This document shows positions 8,156 through 18,222 of a stretch of 64,000 nt of DNA, piece by piece (position 1 is the first letter of the stretch; each line of letters opens with the position of its first letter). The stretch comes from an uncultured Prevotella sp. (GTDB taxonomy: Bacteria > Bacteroidota > Bacteroidia > Bacteroidales > Bacteroidaceae), in assembly GCA_900553465.1 (NCBI GenBank), contig USDT01000009.1, positions 10,137 to 74,136 on the forward strand, in the 5' to 3' direction. Made by a program: the position numbers and the translations under genes. The notes beneath the pieces were generated by a model, which made no database searches, was not told where the DNA came from, and was given only the letters and a program-made list of their open reading frames with translations.

Positions 8156-9274
8156 ATGAAGATCAGAACAAGTGTTTATCTTGCATTTCTTTTTTTGTCG
8201 TTGGTTTATGGATGCAGTGACAAGAAACAGACAATGCCGGGTGAGAAGTACAAAATGATGATTGTGAGCAAGGGTGACTATACCTTGCAGTCGGCTTATA
8301 CTGCAACCCTTCGCGGACGCCAGGCCGTGGAGGTACGTCCCCAGGTGAGTGGTACCATTACGGAAATACGTATAAACGAAGGCGATAATGTGAGGAGGGG
8401 GCAGATCCTTTTTGTCATAGACCAAGTGCCTTACAAGGCTGCACTTGCAACAGCACGGGCTAATATGAAAAGTGCGGAGGCCAAGCTTCAGACTGCAAAA
8501 CTGACGGCTGACAGCAAGAATGAACTTTATAGGGAAAAAGTAGTGTCGGACTTTGACCGTCAGACAGCCTTGAATCAGTTGCGTGAGGCCGAGGCGGCCG
8601 TTGCACAGGCCAAAGCCGAGGTGACACGGGCTGCAAACGACTTGTCTTATACTGAAGTGAAAAGTCCGGTTGACGGTGTTGCTAGCATGATTCCCTATCG
8701 CGTTGGCGCACTAGTGAGCAGTACAATGGAGGAACCTCTTGTGACAGTGTCTGATGATTCGGAGATATATGCATACTTTTCTATGGCGGAAAGCCAGATG
8801 ATAGATCTTATACAGCAATATGGATCGCTGGAAGAGGCAAAGAAGAAAATGCCGGCGGTAGGTCTGACGATGAGCAATGGCAGGACGTACGACGAACAAG
8901 GACGTATTGACGCCATCGGCGGAACAGTGGATGACGGTACTGGAGCTGTGACATTGCGTGCCGTGTTCAAGAATCCACGTCATCTGCTGCGTAATGGCGG
9001 CAGTGCCTCTGTTGTGGTGCCGACAGTGCAGAAAAATTGTATTTCCATTCCGCGTTCTGCTACTTACGAATTGCAGAATCGTGTGTTCACATGGAAGGTC
9101 GTTGATGGTAAAACACAGTCGACGCCAATCACCATATATAAATATAATGACGGTCAGAACTACATTGTGCTTTCTGGACTGAATGAAGGTGATATCATTA
9201 TTTCTGAAGGTGCAGGCTTGATGCGTGAAGGGACGGCTGTGAATATGGATGATATAAAGAAAACCAAGAAATAG
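8156..9274 (+). CDS. RND efflux periplasmic adaptor lipoprotein (system 1)
   Basis: A 372-residue membrane-fusion protein of the AcrA/MexA type. The leader ends in a lipobox (LVYGC, Cys20), anchoring it to the inner membrane. The barrel-sandwich/lipoyl halves are visible (RGRQAVEVRPQVSGTITEI with GDNVRRGQILFVID, and YTEVKSPVDGVASM), flanking an alpha-helical hairpin rich in Ala/Lys/Glu (about 85-150). It links the inner-membrane pump to the outer-membrane factor. It is the first gene of an operon with the pump (13 bp downstream) and the outer-membrane factor, and divergent from the kinase operon. Confidence 0.93.
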   Translation: MKIRTSVYLAFLFLSLVYGCSDKKQTMPGEKYKMMIVSKGDYTLQSAYTATLRGRQAVEVRPQVSGTITEIRINEGDNVRRGQILFVIDQVPYKAALATARANMKSAEAKLQTAKLTADSKNELYREKVVSDFDRQTALNQLREAEAAVAQAKAEVTRAANDLSYTEVKSPVDGVASMIPYRVGALVSSTMEEPLVTVSDDSEIYAYFSMAESQMIDLIQQYGSLEEAKKKMPAVGLTMSNGRTYDEQGRIDAIGGTVDDGTGAVTLRAVFKNPRHLLRNGGSASVVVPTVQKNCISIPRSATYELQNRVFTWKVVDGKTQSTPITIYKYNDGQNYIVLSGLNEGDIIISEGAGLMREGTAVNMDDIKKTKK

Positions 9275-9287
9275 CGTAATACAGTAT

Positions 9288-12200
9288 ATGAAAATAAGAA
9301 CATTTATAGACCGTCCCATTCTGGCATGTGTAATTTCTGTGCTTATATTGATGCTGGGTCTTATCGGTCTGGCACAGCTTTCGATAGAGCAGTTCCCGGA
9401 AATAGCACCGCCTACGGTGAGTGTGTCGGCAACATATAGCGGCGCCAATGCAGAAACTGTACAGAAAAGTGTGGTGGTGCCTCTTGAAGAAGCTCTTAAC
9501 GGTGTCGAGGATATGATGTATATGACGTCGACCGCATCTAATACAGGTTCGGCAAGAATAACAGTATATTTCAGACAGGGCACAGACCCGGATATGGCAA
9601 CTGTGAACGTGCAGAACCGTATTGCCACGGCGCAGGGATTATTGCCGGCTGAGGTCACCAAGAGTGGTATCACCGTTCGTAAGCGTCAGACTAGTAACAT
9701 AAAACAGCTGGCGGTATATAGTCCGGACGATTCGTTTGATGAAACGTTTCTGACCAACTATATGAAAATAAACATCGAACCACGTCTGTCGCGTATTGCG
9801 GGAGTGGGCGAGGTGAATGTATTTGGTTACGAATACTCCATGCGTATATGGCTTGATCCTGGCAAGATGAGAAAATATAGTCTGATTCCGTCAGACATAA
9901 CCGCTGTGTTAGACGAACAGAACGTTGAGGCAGCTACGGGTACACTTGGTGCCGAATCGGAAAATACGTTCCAGTATGTTTTGAAATATCGTGGACGTTA
10001 TGAGAACGAGGTGGATTATGAAAATCTTGTCATCAAATCGTTGCCCGACGGCAAAGTGCTGCGACTGAAGGATGTGGCCGACATTGAACTTGGTAACAGA
10101 GCATACGATTATGTGGGACGTGTGAATGGACATCCAGGTTGTAACATCATGATTGCGCAGACATCAGGATCTAACGCTAATGAGATAATAGAAGAGATAG
10201 ACCGTACGGTGGACGAGATATCAAAGACATTGCCGAAAGGAATAAAGATTGTCGACCTCATGAGTACGAAGGATTTCCTTGACGCATCGATAAAGAATGT
10301 TGTGGAGACTCTGATTGAAGCAATCATACTCGTGGTGCTTGTGGTTTATGTATTTCTTCAGAGCTTGCGCTCAACGCTTATTCCTGCTTTATCCATTATT
10401 GTGTCGCTGATAGGAACATTCGCATTCCTGGCTTTGGTGGGTTTCAGTCTTAATATGCTTACACTGTTTGCTCTTGTTCTTGTCATCGGTACGGTTGTGG
10501 ATGATGCCATAGTGGTTGTTGAGGCAGTGCAGGCAAAGTTTGACGAAGGTTATAAGTCTTCTTATCTTGCGACAATAGATGCAATGGACGGTATCACATC
10601 GGCATTGGTCACGACAACGTTTGTATTCATGGCAGTGTTTATTCCTGTGAGTTTTGTCGGCGGAACTACGGGTACGTTCTACACACAGTTCGGTCTGACA
10701 ATGGCTGCTGCCGTTGCCATATCGCTGATAAATGCGTTGACACTCAGTCCTGCTCTTTGCGCGCTAATAATGACACCGCATCAATCCGTAAAAGAAGGCA
10801 GGAAACTAAGTTTCTCCTCGCGTTTTCATATGGCATTCGATACGGCCTTTCATCGTTTGGTGATGAAATATAAGACAGGAGTTCTGTTTATGTTAAAGCG
10901 TAAATGGTTTGCCGGGGCTTTGCTGGCAGTAGCTTGTGTAGGACTCGTGGTTCTTATGATGACGACAAAAACCGGTTTCGTTCCGAACGAGGATATGGGC
11001 ACTGTGTTTGTGGATGTGAGGACATCGCCAGGAAACAGTGTGTATGAAACACGTAAGGTTATGGAACAGGTGGACAGTTGCATACGCACAATTCCGCAGA
11101 TAGAGCTTCAGTCCAATACGACAGGTAATTCCCAGTTAAGTGGCCAGGCCTCGTGTAACGGAATGTTTACAATCCGTTTGAAGAACTGGAGTGAACGTCC
11201 TGATAAGGAGGATGCTGTGGATGCAGTCATTGATGAGATAAACCGTAGGACAGCACATATATCAAGTGCGGAAGTCATGGCATATACGCGTCCGATGATT
11301 CCTGGTTATGGCGTGAGCAGCGGCTTTGAGGTGTATGTGCAGGACCAGAAGGGCGGAACAACGGAAGATCTGTTGAAATATACTCGCGACTTTATTGATG
11401 CTTTGAACAAACGACCTGAGATAGGCCGGGCAACAACGTCATTTGACACTAAATTTCCGCAGTATCTTGTAGAGGTGGATGCAGCACGATGTAAGCGCAA
11501 TGGGGTTTCGCCGTCGGATGTGTTGAGTACGCTTTCTGGATATATCGGTGGAAATTATGCGTCGAACATGAACCGTTTTTCAAAACTTTATCGTGTGATG
11601 GTACAGGCCTCGCCCGAATTCCGTCTCGATACAGAGTCGCTCAACAATATGTTTGTACGCAATGATAATGGGGAGATGACGCCGATAAGTCAGTATCTGA
11701 AACTTACAAGGGTTTACGGCTCTGAAGTCCTGACTCGTTTTAATCTGTTTTCTGCCATACAGGTGAACGGTGCACCTGCCACAGGATACAGCTCTGGTCA
11801 GGCTATCAAGGCAGTGAAAGAAGTTGCAGCTCAGACTCTTCCTACCGGTTACGGATTTGAGTTTGGCGGCATGTCGCGTGAGGAATCCAATGCAGGAAAT
11901 ACAACAACTGTTATATTTGTAATATGTGTAGTGTTCATCTATCTTATACTTTGTGCGCTTTATGAGAGTCTGTTTATTCCGTTGGCAGTCATTCTGTCAG
12001 TGCCGTTTGGGCTGGCTGGAAGTTTTCTGTTTGCCAGAATCTTTGGTCTTGAGAATAATATTTATTTGCAGACAGGTCTTATAATGCTTATCGGATTGCT
12101 TTCAAAGACAGCCATTCTACTTACGGAGTATGCCTCAGAACGCCGGCGTCATGGTATGAGTATAATGCAGGCGGCTGTATCTGCAGCCCAGATACGTCTG

Positions 12201-12431
12201 CGTCCTATTCTAATGACATCGTTGACAATGATTTTCGGAATGTTGCCAATGATGTTCTCGACAGGTGTTGGAGCCAATGGTAATATATCGGTGGGTGTGG
12301 GTACAGTCGGTGGAATGCTTATAGGCACGATAGCGTTGCTTTTCATAGTTCCGCCATTGTTTATGGTGTTCCAATATCTGCAGGAGAAACTCATGCCGGA
12401 ACGAAATGTGCCGCAGATTGACAATAAATAA
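9288..12431 (+). CDS. RND efflux pump, AcrB/MexB (HAE1) type (system 1)
   Basis: A 1047-residue inner-membrane proton-driven exporter of full family length. It starts MKIRTFIDRPILACVIS with the usual first transmembrane helix. The TM4 proton-relay pair is present as Asp405-Asp406 in VVDDAIVVVEAV. Large periplasmic loops follow TM1 and TM7, and the C-terminal half repeats the fold (for example SVPFGLAGSFL and GLLSKTAILLTEYA). HAE1 pumps usually export amphiphilic drugs, bile salts or detergents; the substrate here is inferred from family only. It overlaps nothing and is closely followed by the outer-membrane factor gene. Confidence 0.95.
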   Translation: MKIRTFIDRPILACVISVLILMLGLIGLAQLSIEQFPEIAPPTVSVSATYSGANAETVQKSVVVPLEEALNGVEDMMYMTSTASNTGSARITVYFRQGTDPDMATVNVQNRIATAQGLLPAEVTKSGITVRKRQTSNIKQLAVYSPDDSFDETFLTNYMKINIEPRLSRIAGVGEVNVFGYEYSMRIWLDPGKMRKYSLIPSDITAVLDEQNVEAATGTLGAESENTFQYVLKYRGRYENEVDYENLVIKSLPDGKVLRLKDVADIELGNRAYDYVGRVNGHPGCNIMIAQTSGSNANEIIEEIDRTVDEISKTLPKGIKIVDLMSTKDFLDASIKNVVETLIEAIILVVLVVYVFLQSLRSTLIPALSIIVSLIGTFAFLALVGFSLNMLTLFALVLVIGTVVDDAIVVVEAVQAKFDEGYKSSYLATIDAMDGITSALVTTTFVFMAVFIPVSFVGGTTGTFYTQFGLTMAAAVAISLINALTLSPALCALIMTPHQSVKEGRKLSFSSRFHMAFDTAFHRLVMKYKTGVLFMLKRKWFAGALLAVACVGLVVLMMTTKTGFVPNEDMGTVFVDVRTSPGNSVYETRKVMEQVDSCIRTIPQIELQSNTTGNSQLSGQASCNGMFTIRLKNWSERPDKEDAVDAVIDEINRRTAHISSAEVMAYTRPMIPGYGVSSGFEVYVQDQKGGTTEDLLKYTRDFIDALNKRPEIGRATTSFDTKFPQYLVEVDAARCKRNGVSPSDVLSTLSGYIGGNYASNMNRFSKLYRVMVQASPEFRLDTESLNNMFVRNDNGEMTPISQYLKLTRVYGSEVLTRFNLFSAIQVNGAPATGYSSGQAIKAVKEVAAQTLPTGYGFEFGGMSREESNAGNTTTVIFVICVVFIYLILCALYESLFIPLAVILSVPFGLAGSFLFARIFGLENNIYLQTGLIMLIGLLSKTAILLTEYASERRRHGMSIMQAAVSAAQIRLRPILMTSLTMIFGMLPMMFSTGVGANGNISVGVGTVGGMLIGTIALLFIVPPLFMVFQYLQEKLMPERNVPQIDNK

Positions 12432-12444
12432 AATAAAAGCAAAT

Positions 12445-13818
12445 ATGAACACATCAAAAACTATAATAACGGTTTTGTTGCTTACGACAGTATTGAGCGG
12501 TTGTCATATTTATAAATCTTATGAACGACCGGAGCGTATAACTGTAAGTGACAGCCTTTTCAGACAACCGGTTGATAAAGACGATACAGTTTCGCTGGCA
12601 TCATTATCGTGGCGTGAGCTTTTTACGGATATCAAATTGCAGCGATTGATTGAACAAGGACTTGAGAGCAATACGGATCTTGGCATAGCTCGTCTTAAAG
12701 TGAAAGAGGCTGAAGCGCAACTCATGAGCTCACGCCTGGCTTATCTGCCGTCGTTGTCGCTTACACCTCAGGGAACACTTAAAAGTATTGATGGCAACAG
12801 TCCGACAAAGACTTATAATATTGCTGCTTCTGCAGAGTGGGAGATAGATATATTTGGCAAGCTGCTTAACAGTAAGCGTGGAGCGCAGGTTGCTCTTGAA
12901 CAGAGCGAGGCTTATCGACAAGCAGTGCAGACACAACTCATCGCAACCATTGCCAATAGTTATTATACATTGCTTATGCTAGATGAACAGTTTGACATAA
13001 CCAGTCAGACTGCTGAAATATGGGAAGAGAATGTACGTGTGATGAAAGCTTTGAAACGTGCAGGACAAACTACAGAAATGGCCGTTGCACAGACTGAAGC
13101 CGGAAAACTCGCTGTGGATGCTTCATTGTTGTCACTTGAAAAACAGATAAGCGAAACCGAAAATTCTATATCTGTTCTTGTGGGTATGGCTCCACAGACC
13201 ATAGAACGTTCGACACTCGACGCACAGATTTTTCCGGATACGGTTTCTGTTGGAGTGCCTCTTCAACTATTGAGTCGCAGACCGGATGTCAGACAGTGTG
13301 AAATGCAATTGGCTGGTGCATATTATGCCACAAACGTGGCACGCTCGGCTTTCTATCCAAGCATTATGCTGAGTGGTTCAGCAGGCTGGACCAATGCGGC
13401 AGGAGCTGCAATAACCAACCCCGGACAGTGGTTGTTACAGGCGGTAGGATCTTTGGTGCAGCCTCTGTTCAATCGTGGACAGAATGTCGCGAATCTGAAA
13501 ATTGCCAAGGCACAGCAGGAAGAGGCCTTGTTGAATTTCAGACAAAGTCTGCTCAATGCGGGTGCGGAAGTGAATGATGCACTTGTTCAATGGCAGAAAG
13601 CAAGAGATAAAATAAAAGTGGACGAACAACAGGTTGATGCATTGGATTCAGCATTGCATAGTGCGGAGTTATTGATGCAGCACAGTTCACAGAATTATCT
13701 GGAAGTGCTTACAGCACGTCAGTCATTGCTTCAAGCTCAGCTTGATGTGATAACTGATCGTTTTGATGAAATTCAGGGTGTGATAAATCTTTATCATGCT
13801 CTAGGCGGTGGACAATAG
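12445..13818 (+). CDS. TolC/NodT-type outer-membrane factor lipoprotein (system 1)
   Basis: A 457-residue outer-membrane channel of the NodT family, with lipobox LSGC shortly after the start and two outer-membrane-efflux repeats (about 50-240 and 260-455). Typical motifs are LLSRRPDVRQCEMQLAGAYY and AYLPSLSLTPQG. The start is set at the ATG at 12445, not an upstream codon inside the pump gene, because it gives a proper lipoprotein signal peptide 13 bp after the pump stop. It completes the tripartite pump; a strong terminator follows at 13914. Confidence 0.92.
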   Translation: MNTSKTIITVLLLTTVLSGCHIYKSYERPERITVSDSLFRQPVDKDDTVSLASLSWRELFTDIKLQRLIEQGLESNTDLGIARLKVKEAEAQLMSSRLAYLPSLSLTPQGTLKSIDGNSPTKTYNIAASAEWEIDIFGKLLNSKRGAQVALEQSEAYRQAVQTQLIATIANSYYTLLMLDEQFDITSQTAEIWEENVRVMKALKRAGQTTEMAVAQTEAGKLAVDASLLSLEKQISETENSISVLVGMAPQTIERSTLDAQIFPDTVSVGVPLQLLSRRPDVRQCEMQLAGAYYATNVARSAFYPSIMLSGSAGWTNAAGAAITNPGQWLLQAVGSLVQPLFNRGQNVANLKIAKAQQEEALLNFRQSLLNAGAEVNDALVQWQKARDKIKVDEQQVDALDSALHSAELLMQHSSQNYLEVLTARQSLLQAQLDVITDRFDEIQGVINLYHALGGGQ

Positions 13819-13913
13819 TTTTCAATATATATGTTATTGGGAAATAATATATATGTATAAAATACTGTTTTCATAATTCTCATAGGTTATTAATCTGATT
13901 ATTGAATTGCAGA

Positions 13914-13955
13914 CCGGCATTATCTGATGAAGACGATGCCGGACTTTTTGTTTTA
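13914..13955 (+). terminator. Terminator of RND operon 1
   Basis: CCGGCAT (13914-13920) pairs with ATGCCGG (13936-13942), followed by a T-rich tail. It lies about 95 bp past the outer-membrane factor stop and separates the two RND cassettes. Confidence 0.7.
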
Positions 13956-14089
13956 CATTACAGTGTTTATAAAATACGTTTCGGTTTATGTATTTATACG
14001 TTTCAGGAAAATATGTATTGCGATCTGGCTTATGTAAATATAAATTTGTGACGCAAAACTATATGGAAACAAACGTAATAAGATAAAGA

Positions 14090-15154
14090 ATGAGACGTAT
14101 TATTTTTATCAGCATGGCTGTGTTTCTTTTGGCAGCATGCAAACAGAAACAGGCAATTCAACAGGAGAAAGCCGGAGTAAAAGTTGCGATGGCAGAGAGA
14201 GTTATGGAATCTTTGTCGCGCCGTTATACTTTCATATCTGAGCCTTACAGAGTTACACAACTTGCGTTTCGTGTTGGAGGACCGGTTAAGGATTTTACCG
14301 TACAGAATGGACAGTTCTTTAGAAAAGGACAATTGATTGCGGCCATTGATAACCGTGACTTTGCTGTGAGTGAGGAACGTGCCGGAGCTATATGCAAACA
14401 GACAGAAAGTGAATATCGGCGTATATCCAATCTTTATAATAAAGACAATGTGTCTGGTTCTGTCTATGAGAAAGCACGTGCTGATTATGCAAAAGCGCGT
14501 GCCGACTATGATAATGCTAAGAACAGTTATACGGATACACGGCTTGTTGCGCCATTTGACGGATATGTGCAGCAGACTCATATAGAGCGTTATCAGAATG
14601 TTCAGCCATCTCAGCCAGTAGTGACATTTATTGATCTGGAAAGTATAAAGGTAGAGACATTCCTGCCTGAAGATATGGCAGTTGCTTTGAGAAACAATGA
14701 TTCGTCTGCATCTTGCCGTATTATGTTTGACAACATGCCAAATAAAGATTTTAAACCGTACAAGACTTATTTGACTCAGGCTGCCGGAGAAAATAATCTT
14801 TCGTTTAAGTTCACGGCCCTGATAGATAATAAGGATAACAAACTTCTGGGAGGTATGTCCGGGAATATGGAAATATCTGTTCATTCGCAGACTCAGTCCG
14901 GCTCTGCTGTCTGTGTGCCTCAGACAGCGGTATGCAATGAAAATGAGGAATGTTTTGTATGGTTGATAAATAATGAAGGACGTGTTATCAAACGCCCTGT
15001 CATTCAGGGCAGATTGCTTTCTGACGGACGTATTGAGATTGTTTCCGGATTGACGGCAGGCGATAAGGTGGCAGTTACACGTCAGTCGTATTTGTCTGAA
15101 GGTGATATTGTTAGTGTGATAGGAAACAAAAATAAGGGCAAAGGTATTGAATAA
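14090..15154 (+). CDS. RND efflux periplasmic adaptor lipoprotein (system 2)
   Basis: A 354-residue membrane-fusion protein with lipobox LLAAC (Cys17). The biotinyl-lipoyl-like halves are RVGGPVKDFTVQNGQFF with KGQLIAAIDN, and TRLVAPFDGYVQQT; a short helical hairpin lies between them (about 85-140). It is shorter than the system 1 adaptor and distinct in sequence, so the cassettes are not a recent duplication. Its stop overlaps the ATG of the pump by 1 bp. It is the first gene of a five-gene operon that ends with its own two-component system. Confidence 0.9.
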   Translation: MRRIIFISMAVFLLAACKQKQAIQQEKAGVKVAMAERVMESLSRRYTFISEPYRVTQLAFRVGGPVKDFTVQNGQFFRKGQLIAAIDNRDFAVSEERAGAICKQTESEYRRISNLYNKDNVSGSVYEKARADYAKARADYDNAKNSYTDTRLVAPFDGYVQQTHIERYQNVQPSQPVVTFIDLESIKVETFLPEDMAVALRNNDSSASCRIMFDNMPNKDFKPYKTYLTQAAGENNLSFKFTALIDNKDNKLLGGMSGNMEISVHSQTQSGSAVCVPQTAVCNENEECFVWLINNEGRVIKRPVIQGRLLSDGRIEIVSGLTAGDKVAVTRQSYLSEGDIVSVIGNKNKGKGIE

Positions 15155-18100
15155 TGAAAAGTGTAGCCAAATTTTTCCTTAGAAACAAGGCTCTCAGCTG
15201 GTTGTTGCTGGGACTTATTCTTGTAGGTGGAATTGTTGCCTATAATGGTATGGGCAAACTCGAGGATGCTCCATTTACTATCAAACAGGCTGTTGTCACA
15301 ACAACCTATCCAGGCGCATCGCCTATGGAAGTGCAGCAGCAGGTAACAGATGTGTTGGAAGAATCAATCCAGTCGCTCGGAGAATTGTATTATCTGAAAA
15401 CGGAGAATCGTGCCGGACTCTCAAAAATCACGGTTTATGTAAAAAAGGAGATACGTGCCGATGCCATGCAGCAGTTATGGGATAAGTTACGTCGTAAAGT
15501 GAATGACGTACAGGGACGTCTGCCGGCAGGTGCGGGTACATCTGTTGTCAATGATGACTTTGGCGATGTGTTGGGTGTTTTTTATGCTTTGGGAAGCGAT
15601 ACGCACTCTTATCGTGAACTGGAAGATCAGGCCGAGGTTCTTAAGAACAAGTTGCTGACTGTTAAGGATGTGGCAAAAGTAGAACTGTTCGGTGTGCAGA
15701 ACCGTACTATAGAAGTGGAAACAAAACCTTCGCTCCTTGCTGCCAGTGGTATAACGATGGCAGATATTGCATCTGCTTTCGAACGTCAGAATCGTGTAGT
15801 GGATGCTGGTGCGGTTGAGACATCCCACAATCGCCTGCGTGTTGAGGCTTCCGGCAGTTTCTCCTCTTTGCAGGAAATAGAGAATCTCACGGTGACATCT
15901 CGCGATGGAGCTTATTTCCGTCTTGGAGAAATAGCGACAGTTCGTGAAAGTTATTCACGTCCGGCCAGAAGTTTCATGTTCAAGGATGGGATGCCGGCTG
16001 TAGGTATCGCTATTTCAACTGTTTCTGATGGAAATGTGGTGGATATGGCGCAACTGGTTGAACAATGTATTGAAAATCATAAAGCGGAAATGCCTGAAGG
16101 CTTTGAAGTATCTCCTATATATGATCAGGGTCATGAGTCGGCTGTGGCCAACAACGGATTTGTGCTCAACCTTATTATATCTGTTATAACGGTTATTGCG
16201 GTGTTGTTGTTCTTTATAGGTTTGAAGAACGGAATCCTTGTAGGCAGCGGACTTGTATTTTCCATTTTCGGAACACTTATATATATGTATGCAGATGGCA
16301 TTGCTTTGCAACGTATGTCGCTTGCCGCCATTATCATTGCCATGGGTATGTTGGTTGATAATGCAATTGTTGTTTATGATGCCACACTTGTAAACATGCA
16401 GCGTGGTATGCGCAAGCGTACTGCTATTCTTTCTGCTGTTGAGACTACCGCAATGCCGCTTCTTGGAGCAACACTTATTGCTGTTCTGACGTTCCTTCCG
16501 GTTTATCTGTCGCCTCATATTACAGGTGAACTGTTGTCGTCGCTATTCATCGTTATTGCTGTTTCGTTGCTGCTTAGTTGGGTTTTTGCCATTTCTCAGA
16601 ATGTATTCTTTGTTCAGGAATTTGTGCGTCGCCCCCGTCCTGACGAACTGAAGGACGAACTGTTCCAGGGACGTTTCTACGATATGTTCCGTAGGGCATT
16701 ACGGTGGACTATACGCAGACGATATGTTGTTGTAGCAGGAATGGTGGCTCTTCTCATTGTTTGCGGTTGGGCATTCAGGTTTATCCCACAGCAGTTCATG
16801 CCACTTCTAAGTAAACAATATTTTTCCGTCGATATGTGGCTTCCTGAAGGAACACGCATTGAAGAAACCTCTTCGCAGGCAGAAGCGATGGCTGATACTT
16901 TATTGCGAAAGGATGGGGTCAGTCATGTGACGACATTTGTCGGCCAGACTCCCCCACGTTATTATCTCGCTAATGCGGCATACGGTCCTCAAAGTAACTA
17001 TGCACAATGTCTGGTTGAGACGGAAAGCACTTCCAAGGCAGTTGATATGCAGCAAGGACTGCAGAACGAACTGTCACAGCGTTTCTCTGATGCTCTGGTA
17101 CGTGTCAATCGTTTCGAATTGAACTCAATTCCTCAGGCTCTTATAGAAGCACGTTTCAGCGGTGATGATCCGCGTGTCCTTGATTCTCTGACCAATGTTG
17201 CAATCTCAATCATGCGCAGTAATCCGAAAGTCATGAATGCACGGAACGAATGGGGAAATAAGGCAATGATGTTCAATGCTGCATATAATCCGGTAAAAGC
17301 AGGCCGTATCAATATCGGAAAGTCCGATATGATGGCTGCCGTCAAAAGTGCCAGCGACGGTATTTCTGTTGGTGTTTATCGTGATGAAGACAAGAAAGTT
17401 CCTGTATTATTGCACGTATCGGGAGAAAACCAGATGTCACAATCTGCACTTGAGGACATGCCCGTATGGAACGGCCGTAACTCAGTGCCTTTGGCTCAGG
17501 CAACCGACAGTATATATCTTGGTTGGGAATGGCCGCTTGTCAAGACGTACAACCGACAGTTGTCTATGGCTGCGCAGTGTGATGTCCGTCCCGGACATAC
17601 AATGAAGGAAGTACATAACGAAATCCGTTCGGAAATAGAACAGATGAAGCTACCGGCCGGTTATACATTCTTTTGGGATTCGCAGTATAAAGATCAGAAT
17701 GAGGCCATGGAAGCTCTTACAAAATATTTCCCATTGGCTCTGGTGTTCCTGGTTGTTATTCTGGTGGCGCTTTTCGGCAATTTCCGTCAGCCATTCATCA
17801 TATTCCTCATTCTGCCATTGTCTGTCATTGGAGTGGTTGTTGGCTTGTTGGTCACAGGTTTCCAGTTTGGATTCTTCTGTATTGCCGGATGGCTTGGATT
17901 GCTTGGTATGATAATAAAGAATGTCATCGTGTTGTTGGATGAAGTCAATCTGCAGCGTCGTGCCGGTGTGATGCCAGGCAAAGCAATTGTTGAGGCCACA
18001 GTCTCCCGTATGCGTCCGGTGCTCATGGCTGCTGTCACAACAATATTTGGAAGTATTCCTCTGTTGTTTGATGTGGTGTTTGGAGGTATGGCAGCCACAA

Positions 18101-18192
18101 TCGTTTTCGGACTGTCGTTTGCCACATTGCTTACGCTTTTTGTAACTCCGGCACTTTATGCAATTTTTTATCCGGAGACGGCAAATGTATAA
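15154..18192 (+). CDS. RND efflux pump (system 2)
   Basis: A 1012-residue RND exporter with the duplicated 6+6 transmembrane architecture. TM4 reads MLVDNAIVVYDA, with Asp402 present and the second acidic residue replaced by Asn403, a variant common to a branch of the AcrB superfamily distinct from the classical DD pumps. The C-terminal half carries GFFCIAGWLGLLGMIIKN and MRPVLMAAVTTIFG. The substrate is unknown. It sits between its adaptor (1-bp overlap) and outer-membrane factor. Confidence 0.93.
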   Translation: MKSVAKFFLRNKALSWLLLGLILVGGIVAYNGMGKLEDAPFTIKQAVVTTTYPGASPMEVQQQVTDVLEESIQSLGELYYLKTENRAGLSKITVYVKKEIRADAMQQLWDKLRRKVNDVQGRLPAGAGTSVVNDDFGDVLGVFYALGSDTHSYRELEDQAEVLKNKLLTVKDVAKVELFGVQNRTIEVETKPSLLAASGITMADIASAFERQNRVVDAGAVETSHNRLRVEASGSFSSLQEIENLTVTSRDGAYFRLGEIATVRESYSRPARSFMFKDGMPAVGIAISTVSDGNVVDMAQLVEQCIENHKAEMPEGFEVSPIYDQGHESAVANNGFVLNLIISVITVIAVLLFFIGLKNGILVGSGLVFSIFGTLIYMYADGIALQRMSLAAIIIAMGMLVDNAIVVYDATLVNMQRGMRKRTAILSAVETTAMPLLGATLIAVLTFLPVYLSPHITGELLSSLFIVIAVSLLLSWVFAISQNVFFVQEFVRRPRPDELKDELFQGRFYDMFRRALRWTIRRRYVVVAGMVALLIVCGWAFRFIPQQFMPLLSKQYFSVDMWLPEGTRIEETSSQAEAMADTLLRKDGVSHVTTFVGQTPPRYYLANAAYGPQSNYAQCLVETESTSKAVDMQQGLQNELSQRFSDALVRVNRFELNSIPQALIEARFSGDDPRVLDSLTNVAISIMRSNPKVMNARNEWGNKAMMFNAAYNPVKAGRINIGKSDMMAAVKSASDGISVGVYRDEDKKVPVLLHVSGENQMSQSALEDMPVWNGRNSVPLAQATDSIYLGWEWPLVKTYNRQLSMAAQCDVRPGHTMKEVHNEIRSEIEQMKLPAGYTFFWDSQYKDQNEAMEALTKYFPLALVFLVVILVALFGNFRQPFIIFLILPLSVIGVVVGLLVTGFQFGFFCIAGWLGLLGMIIKNVIVLLDEVNLQRRAGVMPGKAIVEATVSRMRPVLMAAVTTIFGSIPLLFDVVFGGMAATIVFGLSFATLLTLFVTPALYAIFYPETANV

Positions 18193-18222
18193 GTTATAGC
18201 AGTTTTAATACGAACATTAAAT